From Bacillota bacterium (lineage in GTDB: Bacteria; Bacillota; Clostridia; Acetivibrionales; DTU013): DNA of 58,807 nt. This document shows positions 18,903 through 27,244 of this stretch, piece by piece. The translations under genes were made by a program, and so were the position numbers. The notes under the pieces are model-generated. The model made no database searches. It saw only the letters and a program-made list of their open reading frames with translations, and was not told the DNA's origin. The stretch lies in NCBI GenBank assembly GCA_023433505.1, contig JAEZCO010000010.1:1-58807 (forward strand), in the 5' to 3' direction. Each line of letters starts with the position of its first letter. The first letter of the stretch is position 1.

Positions 18903-20168
18903 ATGCATAGAGAATTCAAGATAACGAAAAATGAAAAGGATTATTTAAGGGAGCTTGCCGCAAGGCAGCTGGAATACGCCAATCTGCCGGTTATGGAGGA
19001 GAGGGAAAAGCTATGGTATGCCCATAACCGGTTGGAAGGCGAGCGACCTGTCATCGTGATGGAATATCAAACCTTTGAGAGTGAAATCCTGCCTCAGCCA
19101 AGGTGCGTAAGCCCCGCGGCGGCGGAAATCGAAAAAACCCTGCTGGGCCAGCTGGTGAACCATGAGCTGATCAATGACGACAAGGTTGTGCCGCCCTACT
19201 ATGCTATAAATTGGGATATTGCCATTAAAGAATTCGACATGGATATAGAAACCTCCCACGCAGTGGACGGCAACGGCAGAAACATAGGATATGTATGGCA
19301 GCATCCCATCCATGACCTGAAGGAAGATTTCCACCTTTTGAAGCATTCTGTCTATAAATCGGATAAGGAAGGTACAATGGCGTGGAAAAGCTTCATAGAA
19401 GAGACTTTGGGCGATATATTGCCGGTGGTGGTCAAAAACAACAGCCTTGCCTGGAATGCAGTCATTACCAGTAAGGTAATCAGGCTGATGGGCCTTGAAA
19501 AGATGATGTATTCGATGATGGATTATCCGGATGAAATGCATGCGTTAAATAGCTTCCTGGTTGACGATATCCTTGCTTTTGCCAGATGGCAGCAAGAAGA
19601 AGGGCTTCTTGTCCTGAACAATGGAAACGACTATACGGGGGCCGGAAGCTATGGCTTTACCACAGAGCTGCCGGGTGAGGATTATATAGAGAACGGGCAG
19701 GTTTCACTCAAGGATCTCTGGCTGAATATCAATTCACAGGAGTCTGTGGGAATATCTCCGGAAATGTATGGGGAGTTCATTTATCCGTATTACAAAAGGC
19801 TGGCGGAGGAATACGGCCTTGTTTACTACGGCTGCTGCGAGCCTGTGCAGGGGATCTGGGAGGAGTATTTGAGCAAGCTGCCAAACCTGAGGAAAGTTTC
19901 AATCTCTCCCTGGTGCGATGAGGAATTCATGGGCAGAGCTTTGAAAAACAGCCCGGTGATTTATTCAAGGAAGCCCAGCCCCAATTACATCGGTGTAGGA
20001 AGCTTTGAAGAGGATAATTTTACAAAGTATATGGCGAAAACTCTTGAAGCTGCCAAAGGCGGTCATCTTGAGATCATATTCAGGGATGTGTACACCCTGG
20101 ACGGAGATAAAAGCAAACCGGGAAAAGCCGTCAAAATCGTGAGAGGCCTGATAGAAAAAATGTGGTAG
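18903..20168 (+). CDS. Uroporphyrinogen-decarboxylase-like (URO-D superfamily) protein
   Basis: A 421-aa protein of the URO-D/cobamide methyltransferase superfamily, probably not a haem enzyme because no other tetrapyrrole gene is near. Visible motifs are a long N-terminal helical part, SPEMYGEFIYPYYKRLAEEYG, a C-C pair in YYGCCEPVQG, and SISPWCDEEF. These Cys residues lie where methyltransferase members bind zinc. Such genes recur in clostridial sugar operons with unknown function. The start is uncertain: ATG 18903 has GGAG 13 bases upstream, while ATG 18879 and TTG 18876 are possible. It follows the transporter and precedes a second family member. Confidence 0.7.
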   Translation: MHREFKITKNEKDYLRELAARQLEYANLPVMEEREKLWYAHNRLEGERPVIVMEYQTFESEILPQPRCVSPAAAEIEKTLLGQLVNHELINDDKVVPPYYAINWDIAIKEFDMDIETSHAVDGNGRNIGYVWQHPIHDLKEDFHLLKHSVYKSDKEGTMAWKSFIEETLGDILPVVVKNNSLAWNAVITSKVIRLMGLEKMMYSMMDYPDEMHALNSFLVDDILAFARWQQEEGLLVLNNGNDYTGAGSYGFTTELPGEDYIENGQVSLKDLWLNINSQESVGISPEMYGEFIYPYYKRLAEEYGLVYYGCCEPVQGIWEEYLSKLPNLRKVSISPWCDEEFMGRALKNSPVIYSRKPSPNYIGVGSFEEDNFTKYMAKTLEAAKGGHLEIIFRDVYTLDGDKSKPGKAVKIVRGLIEKMW

Positions 20169-20213
20169 CAGCTCTGCGGCTGCGGAAAATCAAAATATGA
20201 TGGAGGAATTAAA

Positions 20214-21248
20214 ATGCGCTTACCGGATTTTAACAACGGTCTTTTAAAAGTATTAAAAAGGGAAGTTCCCGAGCGTCCTACGCTATTCGAATTTTATATG
20301 AACCGGCAGATCTATGAAAGGCTGGCGGGTCAAAAGGTTGCTTCAATGACGGATGAATTGGCGGAATACAGGCTCCTGATCCATGCTTTCAAAAATGCGG
20401 GCTTTGACCATGCATCGGTTCTGGGGTCGGCCTTTGCTTTTGACAATAAAAAAGAGTTCGAGCATAAGGAAAGCCGTTCATTAAACGTACCGCCCAAAAT
20501 AACGGACCGCAAGAGCTTTGAAGAGTTTCCGTGGCCCGACCCCGATGCCTTTGACTATTCCAGGCTGGAAAAAATCAAGCCTGAGCTGCCGGAGGGCATG
20601 AAGCTCATCGTTTGGGGGCCTGGCGGTGTGATGGAGGACGTCATGGACCTTATCGGGTATGATAACATGTGCATGATGTTTTATGATGAGCCTGAGCTGA
20701 TTCAGGACTTGTTTGATGCCGTAGGGTCGCGTCTGGCCCGTTATTATGAAATATGCGCCGCTTATGATACCGTAGGCGCATGCATTTCCAATGACGACTG
20801 GGGCTTTAATACCCAGACGCTGATTCCGCCGGATTTACTGAGAAAATACGTTTTTCCGTGGCATAAAAAAATCGTAGAGAATTGCCATAAGTTTGGAAAA
20901 CCCGTTATCCTGCACTCTTGCGGTCAGCTGGATGCCGTTATGAACGATATTATTTCCGACATGAAATATGATGCCAAACACTCTAACGAAGACAATATTC
21001 TTTCGGTAGAAAAGGCCTATGAGCGCTGGCATGATAAAATTGCCATTCTGGGCGGGATCGACATGGATTTCATCTGCAGAAGCGCAAGCCTGGAAGAAAT
21101 CAAGCAGCGGTCGTCAGCGATGCTGGAAAGAGTCAAAGACAGGGGCGGATATGCGTTGGGCACCGGAAATACCGTACCTTATTATCTGGCGGATGACCGG
21201 TTTTTTGCAATGACTTCAACCATTGCCGAACCGGTGTTTGGAATTTAA
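20214..21248 (+). CDS. URO-D-superfamily protein with methyltransferase-like zinc motif
   Basis: A 344-aa TIM-barrel protein, shorter than its neighbour. His234-Ser-Cys236 in ILHSCGQLD plus Cys288 in DFICRS give an H-x-C...C arrangement like the zinc site of MtaA/CmuA-type methylcobamide:coenzyme M methyltransferases. True uroporphyrinogen decarboxylases lack it. The ending GGYALGTGNTVPYYL is also typical. A role in methyl transfer, for example from an O-methylated sugar, is possible but unproven; no corrinoid protein is encoded nearby. The ATG follows TGGAGG, 45 bases after the previous gene, suggesting co-transcription. Confidence 0.75.
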   Translation: MRLPDFNNGLLKVLKREVPERPTLFEFYMNRQIYERLAGQKVASMTDELAEYRLLIHAFKNAGFDHASVLGSAFAFDNKKEFEHKESRSLNVPPKITDRKSFEEFPWPDPDAFDYSRLEKIKPELPEGMKLIVWGPGGVMEDVMDLIGYDNMCMMFYDEPELIQDLFDAVGSRLARYYEICAAYDTVGACISNDDWGFNTQTLIPPDLLRKYVFPWHKKIVENCHKFGKPVILHSCGQLDAVMNDIISDMKYDAKHSNEDNILSVEKAYERWHDKIAILGGIDMDFICRSASLEEIKQRSSAMLERVKDRGGYALGTGNTVPYYLADDRFFAMTSTIAEPVFGI

Positions 21249-21267
21249 ACGAGGAGGCTGCGGCCGT

Positions 21268-23430
21268 ATGAAATATGTGAACTATAACAGGCTTTCGGTG
21301 GAATATGATGAAAGGAATCATACCTTTTCCTGCTCTGATGAAAAAATGGGTATGTTCATCAGGAACGGAAGCATTGCTGAAATCACTTTAAATGACTGCA
21401 ATATCAAGCTTTCGGACTATAAAAAGGTTGCTCTCGCCTCCCAGGAATTAAGCTACGGGGGGAAGCTGACCGTTCATTATTCCGAAGGTCCCGAAGCGCT
21501 TCCCGGTTTAGTGATTGATATTGTGGTTAAGACAGGTACGGTAGAATTTATTATTAATACCCGCGGACATGCATTGATCAGCATTGTAGGAGAATTGGGC
21601 TGGGGCTGTGATCCCCGGAACGCTACCTATGCGGTTTGCCTCCAGGGCGAGGGAACAGGCCTGAGAACAGCCTGCGGACCTGCGGCATCCAAAGTGGACA
21701 ATGCCCTCTATGACAGGCTGACGGATTCTGTTTTGGAAATCGACCGGTGCGAGAAGGTACGGTTCGGATATGACTGGCAAAAGGACTGCTACCGGTTCAG
21801 GATTGATTCAAATAAACGGGATTACATAAAAGGCTTCCGTGCTACCATCTATAATGATTATTATGCGGACAAATTCTCCGTGCCCTTCAAGCCCATCAAC
21901 AAAAGCCACCAATTCCCTATTCCTCCCGTCGGCTGGATGACGTGGTATGCGGTGCAGTTCGACGCATCCAATAAAACCGTTCTGGAAAATGCGAAATGGC
22001 AGGCGGAGAATCTCAAGGAATATGGAGCCAATTGCATATGGGTGGATGTGGAGTGGTACCACAGCGACATGTCCGGCAAGGAAGCTCCCGGGGTGGACAC
22101 CTTCAATCCGAAGAAGGAAAGGTATCCTTACGGACTGAAGTATGTGTCGGAGGAGATCAAAAAATTGGGACTGATTCCTGCCTTGTGGATCGGAGCCACC
22201 AATGACACAAACAAGAACAAAATGCTAGAGGAAAACCCTGACTGGGCCCTGGTAAACCAGCATGAGTGGTGCGGCCAATGGTGGATCGACCCCAGCCATC
22301 CGGAGGTGGCGGGGGAGTATATCCCGGCAGTTTTCAAGCAGCTCCTTGATTGGGGTTATGAAGCCTTCAAGTGGGATTGCATATCGGTTTCACTGTATAT
22401 TTTCGACCAGTACCACGACCGGTTCAAGGATAAGGGAAAATCCTCGGAAAAGGCCTTCAGGGATATAATCAAGGCAGCAAGGGATGTCATAGGGGAAGAA
22501 AGATACATGATGTCCTGTTCGGGAAATACACACAGGGATATCCTATTTGCAGCGGATTACTTTGACGGGACGAGGGCGGGCGGAGATATTTTCAAATGGC
22601 ATGAATTCATTGATCAGGGCATCGACCGGATCATGGAGTATTATTTGTATCATAATGTGCTGTTGTATGTTGACGGCGATAATATTATTATCCGCAAGGA
22701 GTTCAACACCCTGGAACAGGCACGCTCAAGGGTCTCCTTCTACTCGTTGACCGGGATACCGGCAACCTTTGGGGATAATCTTCCGGACCTTGGGGAGGAA
22801 AGAGTAAATCTACTGAAAAAAGCGCTGCCGGTAGTGGACATCCATCCAATGGATATCCGGCACATCCGCAGGGATACGCCTTATGCGCTGGTAAATCTCA
22901 CCATAGCCAAAAGCTATGGCACCTGGAATGTAGTTGATATTTTGAATACCGAGGGAGAAGAGAAAGACGTCCGGATCTACCTGGGCAAGGACCTGTGCCT
23001 GGATACCGAAAACGGCGAGGAGTATTTGGTCTATGATTTCTGGAACGAGGAGTTCCTGGGGATCCGCAGCGATTCCCTGGACTTTGCGCTGAGGCCTTAT
23101 GATTCGAAGGTTGTCAGTGTGAGCAGGCTGACCGGTTATCCCCAGGTGATTTCCACCTCCCGTCACATTACCCAGGGCGCCTTTGACATTGACTCTCTGG
23201 AGTGGGATGCCGGCAGGTGCATATTGAGTGGGAAATCCAGAGTTATTGCCGGGGCGGGCTATAAAATTGTCCTATATGTCCCCGAAGGCTTTGAGATAGC
23301 AAAAGCTGCGGCAGAACCGGGCACCGGAACCGCTGTTACCTCCATGGGGGACAGGATATGGGCAATAGAGCTTTTATCCGGCGGCAGCCATACCGAAGAG
23401 TGGCTGGTTGAGTTCGGAAATAGCCGCTGA
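21268..23430 (+). CDS. Cytoplasmic clan GH-D (GH36-like) alpha-galactosidase-type glycoside hydrolase
   Basis: A 720-aa enzyme without a signal peptide, so it should act on imported oligosaccharides. An N-terminal beta-sandwich (about 1-210) precedes a TIM barrel starting at PPVGWMTWYAVQFD. The probable nucleophile is Asp370 in FKWDCIS. A later YFDGTRAGGDIFKW segment resembles the acid/base region. A C-terminal beta domain follows. GH36 enzymes remove alpha-galactosyl or related residues; the exact sugar is not predictable here. The ATG follows GAGGAGG, 19 bases after the previous stop, so it belongs to the same operon. Confidence 0.75.
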   Translation: MKYVNYNRLSVEYDERNHTFSCSDEKMGMFIRNGSIAEITLNDCNIKLSDYKKVALASQELSYGGKLTVHYSEGPEALPGLVIDIVVKTGTVEFIINTRGHALISIVGELGWGCDPRNATYAVCLQGEGTGLRTACGPAASKVDNALYDRLTDSVLEIDRCEKVRFGYDWQKDCYRFRIDSNKRDYIKGFRATIYNDYYADKFSVPFKPINKSHQFPIPPVGWMTWYAVQFDASNKTVLENAKWQAENLKEYGANCIWVDVEWYHSDMSGKEAPGVDTFNPKKERYPYGLKYVSEEIKKLGLIPALWIGATNDTNKNKMLEENPDWALVNQHEWCGQWWIDPSHPEVAGEYIPAVFKQLLDWGYEAFKWDCISVSLYIFDQYHDRFKDKGKSSEKAFRDIIKAARDVIGEERYMMSCSGNTHRDILFAADYFDGTRAGGDIFKWHEFIDQGIDRIMEYYLYHNVLLYVDGDNIIIRKEFNTLEQARSRVSFYSLTGIPATFGDNLPDLGEERVNLLKKALPVVDIHPMDIRHIRRDTPYALVNLTIAKSYGTWNVVDILNTEGEEKDVRIYLGKDLCLDTENGEEYLVYDFWNEEFLGIRSDSLDFALRPYDSKVVSVSRLTGYPQVISTSRHITQGAFDIDSLEWDAGRCILSGKSRVIAGAGYKIVLYVPEGFEIAKAAAEPGTGTAVTSMGDRIWAIELLSGGSHTEEWLVEFGNSR

Positions 23431-23985
23431 CAATATCAAGCTTGTTTAATTCTCCGATCAAATGACAATGACAATTACAATCTTCTGATGGACTCAGGGG
23501 ATAGGAGCTTCCGAGTGATGTTCCTTTTTCAGGAATTAGCTTGTGAGGGCAAGTCCGGCAATAGAACAACGTCACAGTCCCCCTCCTCTAAGGTGGGGGA
23601 TGCCGATTGAAAAAGCTGTCAGTAGTACTACAGCGAAAACTACCAAGGAGATAGTAAAAGATGTTTTCGCTGTAGTATAAGTGGAGGGTAGCAATCCCCA
23701 ACAGACGTTGTTCAAACGCCACGTATAGGCGTGGCGCACGAAGTGTAGCGAAGGGCGAATTCATTTCGCCCGCAGCGAGGGGGTATGGGGGCATGTCCCC
23801 ATTGGAAATTGAACCACAGCGTTGCGACTGCTTACTGCTGCTACGGGATTACGACAGGTTCCTGCGTTAAAGGGGGTGGTATTCGTGTTGTCAAATACTC
23901 CGATCCATGACAGCTCTTGATTTCAAGGGTGGTGACCGGCAGTCTTTGTACATGGATTCAATGATATGGAAGGAGATTCATAGTT
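23431..23985. other. 555-base gene-free region with a run of stable hairpins
   Basis: No convincing gene is present. Five inverted repeats follow one another. They are TCCCCC/GGGGGA (23579-23601), a 15-bp perfect stem (23626-23640 with 23663-23677), CGCCACG/CGTGGCG (23717-23736), GGGCGAA/TTCGCCC (23753-23771) and ATGGGG/CCCCAT (23785-23802). A short open stretch before the first hairpin ends at 23610 but matches nothing I know. The density of hairpins suggests a decayed mobile element or a structured RNA. Confidence 0.45.
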
Positions 23986-26900
23986 ATGGTAAAAGCGTTT
24001 TTATCTTTTCTTTTAATGCTTGCGCTGGTCTTTACAGCGATGACATTTCCCTCCCGCGCCCTGACCGAGGATTACACGACAACCGCCTATTCACCCTGGT
24101 GGTCGTTATACCATCTCACCAGTCCCGAGGAGGTTAATGCGTCTCATAAGGGCGGAGACGGCGGCCAGATGATATGGGCTATGGCCGTAGCGCCTTCCAA
24201 CCCGCAAAAGCTCTTGTACGGCACCGATACCTCCGGAATATGGAGAAGCGATGACGGCGGGGCGACATGGAAAATAAGCACAACAGGTTTGAAAACACTG
24301 GGGACCGTAGATATTGCCTATAGTCCTGATAACGCCAATGTAGCCTATGCTGCGTCATGTCTCCATGACGTTTCCGTCATATCCCATGTGAATTCGAATG
24401 TTGGAATTTACAAGACCACCGATGGCGGAGCAACCTGGAGCCAGGTCTTCCAGTGCAGCTTCTACAGACTCCAGGCAAATAAAATCATAAAATTCGGATC
24501 CGTCAATGCACAAGGCCATCGGACAATCTACGTTGGGACCCATTCCACCGGTGTCTATAAAAGCGAAGACAGCGGTGCGACATGGACGAATCTCGGCCGC
24601 ACGGGAGACCGTATCACGGACCTGTATGTGAATGGTTCCACCATTGCCGAAGTCAGCGGACAAAGCGGCGTCATGGTAAGCACCAATGGAGGCTCTACCT
24701 GGGCAGCCAGAAATACAGGCCTTCCAAACGTGAATGTCACCAGCCTTGCGGTAAATCCCAACGACACTCAGATGTGGTTTGCCGTTCTGGACTCCCAGAC
24801 AGTTTACAAATCCACAAACGCAGGATTGAACTGGTCAGCTGCAGGCGGACCGGGAGGCGTTACGGGCACGTTCATGAAACTGCTCTTCGGCGCATACAAT
24901 CCCAGCGGAAACCCTGTACTGTACCTTACCTTGAACGCTAACAGCAACACCATCCGGTACTCGAAGGATCTTGGCGCCACATGGAGTACGCCGGCAATAG
25001 ACAATTCAATCGTCTTGAGAAAAGACAATACCGGTTACTGGGCGGAAAGCACGGCAGTACATCCGACGGACCCTTATACGGTATGGACCTGCCTGGACGG
25101 AGTCGTTTATAAGTCTACAAATGCAAGTACGGTTGGTTGGTTTCCGTCAAACGGCGGCAATTCGGGATTCAGGATCAAGAAGATCATTTTTGATAACAAT
25201 GGAGACATCGCCTATGCGGGAATGACCGACCATGGAATGCTGAAGGCGGCTCCGGGCTATACCGCGACAGAATATCCGCCATTCAACCATTTGACCGGTG
25301 TCATACGATACGGTGGCGGGTGGTCGGTGCACGATATTGCGGTTGATCCCTCCAACAGCAGCATTGTCTATGCGAAGGTAGGCAACTGGGGATCGGACCT
25401 GGTGATTGAGAAAAGCGCCAACGCAGGGTCGACCTGGACACAGCTCACAGGGACCGCCGGTAATTACGGCGATTTTCTCCAGTATCATCCTCAGAACAAT
25501 CAGGTTATTTACGGCGGAAAACTTAGAAGTACGAATAACGGCTCTACATGGACACAACTGACATATCCCGTCCAGGCGGTTTATCAGCCAAACGGTGATA
25601 TTGTTTATTCTGCTGATCAAACGACCATTTATAAATCTATAGACAAAGGAAGTACATGGACAACGCTTGTGACCGGCTTAAACGGCATTCAGAAGCTCAC
25701 TGCGGATTATGCGGTTCCAAACCGTTTATGGGTCGGTACCTTCAGCAGCGGAATCATAAGGCTGGATGGCAGTACGCCGACCTATATCGGCCAGTCACAG
25801 GGGCTAGTACCCAGCGTAAACGGCAATATCTGCATATTCCATGTTGCGCAGGACCCGAACAATTCACAGCATTTTGTCGCAGGCGGAGTGGACAACGTAG
25901 CCATGGGGCCCAGTCCGGGGCTCTTTGAAAGCACCAATGGCGGGGCATCCTGGTCCCTGGTTCCGAACACCCCCGGCATCTGTGACATATGGCAGGTTCA
26001 GTTCCATAAAACCCAACCATTTGTCTATTTGTGTACGTCTAACGGGTTGCTGGTATATGATTGGAGCAAACGGGGCGGAGCTACTCCGACACCGACACCA
26101 ACAGCCACACCAACAGCCACTCCGACCCCTACTCCTACTCCTACTCCAACTGCTACCCCAACACCGACAGCCGGAGGCTATTATCTCTACAATGATTCAC
26201 TTAATGCAGACTTTACGGGATATTCCGGCAACAACTGTGTCACCAATTACGATTTCACCTCGGTTGTGCACGGTGGGACCAAATCCATTTCCAATCAGGT
26301 AAATGCAGCCTGGGGGTACATGCAGTGGACCAAGAACTCAGGCGCTGTCAGTACGGCAGGCTACAGCGGTATCAAGCTGTGGGTATACGGTGCCGGGAGC
26401 AGCAAGGAGTGGAAATTCAGGATCGTGCCGACTCAGGGGGGAGCAGCGGGGCTGTACAAATACTTTACAACAACCAACGGAGCCTGGACGGAGGTCACGG
26501 CTACATGGGAAGAATTGGGCAATCCCGCATCGATATACCAGATAGGATTCCAGGAGAACACCGGCACTGCAGGACATATAACCTACTTTGACGATGTTAT
26601 GATGTATTCATCCGGAGCGCCTACACCTACTCCGACTCCGACGCCTACATCCACTCCAACCCCGACACCGACCCCAACCCCAACTCCCACTCCGACACCC
26701 ACTCCTACGCCGACAGCCGGAGGCTATTACCTCTACAGTGATTCACTTAATGCAGACTTTACGGGGTATTCCGGCAACAACTGTGTCACCAATTACGATT
26801 TCACCTCGGTTGTGCACGGCGGGACCAAATCCATTTCCAATCAGGTGAATGCAGCCTGGGGGTACATGCAGTGGACTAAGAACTCAGGCGCTCTGAGTAC

Positions 26901-27156
26901 GGCAGGCTACAGCGGTATCAAGCTATGGGTATACGGCGCGGGGAGCAGCAAGGAGTGGAAATTCAGGATCGTGCCGACTCAGGGCGGATCACCGGGGCTG
27001 TACAAATATTTTACAACAACCAACGGAGCCTGGACGGAAGTAACGGCCACATGGGCTGAACTGGGCAATCCCGCATCGATATACCAGATAGGATTCCAGG
27101 AGAACACCGGTACTTCGGGACATACCACCTACTTTGACGAGGTCAGAATGTACTAG
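23986..27156 (+). CDS. Secreted GH74-like beta-propeller with two C-terminal carbohydrate-binding-like modules (propeller copy 1)
   Basis: A 1056-aa secreted protein. Signal peptide about 1-25; beta-propeller with ten Asp-boxes of the S-x-D-x-G-x-T-W type (about 27-695); Pro/Thr linker (700-728); beta-sandwich module (729-873); second Pro/Thr linker (877-910); and a second nearly identical module (912-1056). By eye the motif YGTDTSGIWRS (Asp81) fits the GH74 base motif Y-x-x-x-D-x-G-G. VGNWG (Asn467) fits the GH74 acid motif V-G-D-x-G, where the three paralogues have Asp. The acid residue may therefore be lost, making this a binding protein or an altered enzyme. The ATG follows GGAAGGAGATT. 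The sandwich modules are probably carbohydrate-binding, but I cannot assign a family. Confidence 0.75.
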   Translation: MVKAFLSFLLMLALVFTAMTFPSRALTEDYTTTAYSPWWSLYHLTSPEEVNASHKGGDGGQMIWAMAVAPSNPQKLLYGTDTSGIWRSDDGGATWKISTTGLKTLGTVDIAYSPDNANVAYAASCLHDVSVISHVNSNVGIYKTTDGGATWSQVFQCSFYRLQANKIIKFGSVNAQGHRTIYVGTHSTGVYKSEDSGATWTNLGRTGDRITDLYVNGSTIAEVSGQSGVMVSTNGGSTWAARNTGLPNVNVTSLAVNPNDTQMWFAVLDSQTVYKSTNAGLNWSAAGGPGGVTGTFMKLLFGAYNPSGNPVLYLTLNANSNTIRYSKDLGATWSTPAIDNSIVLRKDNTGYWAESTAVHPTDPYTVWTCLDGVVYKSTNASTVGWFPSNGGNSGFRIKKIIFDNNGDIAYAGMTDHGMLKAAPGYTATEYPPFNHLTGVIRYGGGWSVHDIAVDPSNSSIVYAKVGNWGSDLVIEKSANAGSTWTQLTGTAGNYGDFLQYHPQNNQVIYGGKLRSTNNGSTWTQLTYPVQAVYQPNGDIVYSADQTTIYKSIDKGSTWTTLVTGLNGIQKLTADYAVPNRLWVGTFSSGIIRLDGSTPTYIGQSQGLVPSVNGNICIFHVAQDPNNSQHFVAGGVDNVAMGPSPGLFESTNGGASWSLVPNTPGICDIWQVQFHKTQPFVYLCTSNGLLVYDWSKRGGATPTPTPTATPTATPTPTPTPTPTATPTPTAGGYYLYNDSLNADFTGYSGNNCVTNYDFTSVVHGGTKSISNQVNAAWGYMQWTKNSGAVSTAGYSGIKLWVYGAGSSKEWKFRIVPTQGGAAGLYKYFTTTNGAWTEVTATWEELGNPASIYQIGFQENTGTAGHITYFDDVMMYSSGAPTPTPTPTPTSTPTPTPTPTPTPTPTPTPTPTAGGYYLYSDSLNADFTGYSGNNCVTNYDFTSVVHGGTKSISNQVNAAWGYMQWTKNSGALSTAGYSGIKLWVYGAGSSKEWKFRIVPTQGGSPGLYKYFTTTNGAWTEVTATWAELGNPASIYQIGFQENTGTSGHTTYFDEVRMY
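26173..27153 (+). repeat. Tandem duplication of a ~145-residue binding module with Pro/Thr linker
   Basis: The segments 26173-26607 and 26722-27153 are almost identical in DNA. They are separated by a CCN-ACN repeat encoding alternating Pro and Thr (26616-26715); a similar linker lies before the first copy. Few differences and few third-position changes suggest a recent duplication or ongoing gene conversion. Confidence 0.85.
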
Positions 27157-27173
27157 GACGGTCCCGCGGATCA

Positions 27174-27212
27174 GCACACGGCAGTAGCTGCTTACTGCCG
27201 TGTGCACTTTTA
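27174..27212 (+). terminator. Hairpin terminator between propeller copies 1 and 2
   Basis: A 13-bp perfect stem (27174-27186 with 27193-27205) has a 6-base loop and is followed by ACTTTTAAATAAA. It begins 17 bases after the stop. Confidence 0.7.
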
Positions 27213-27244
27213 AATAAATGGAAAAAACCTGCCCAGGAGGGATT

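Noticed and set aside
23470..23610. C-terminal remnant of a TnpB-like transposase before the hairpin array
   Set aside because: The stretch is open up to 23610 but I could not recognise any TnpB motif, so no gene call is made.
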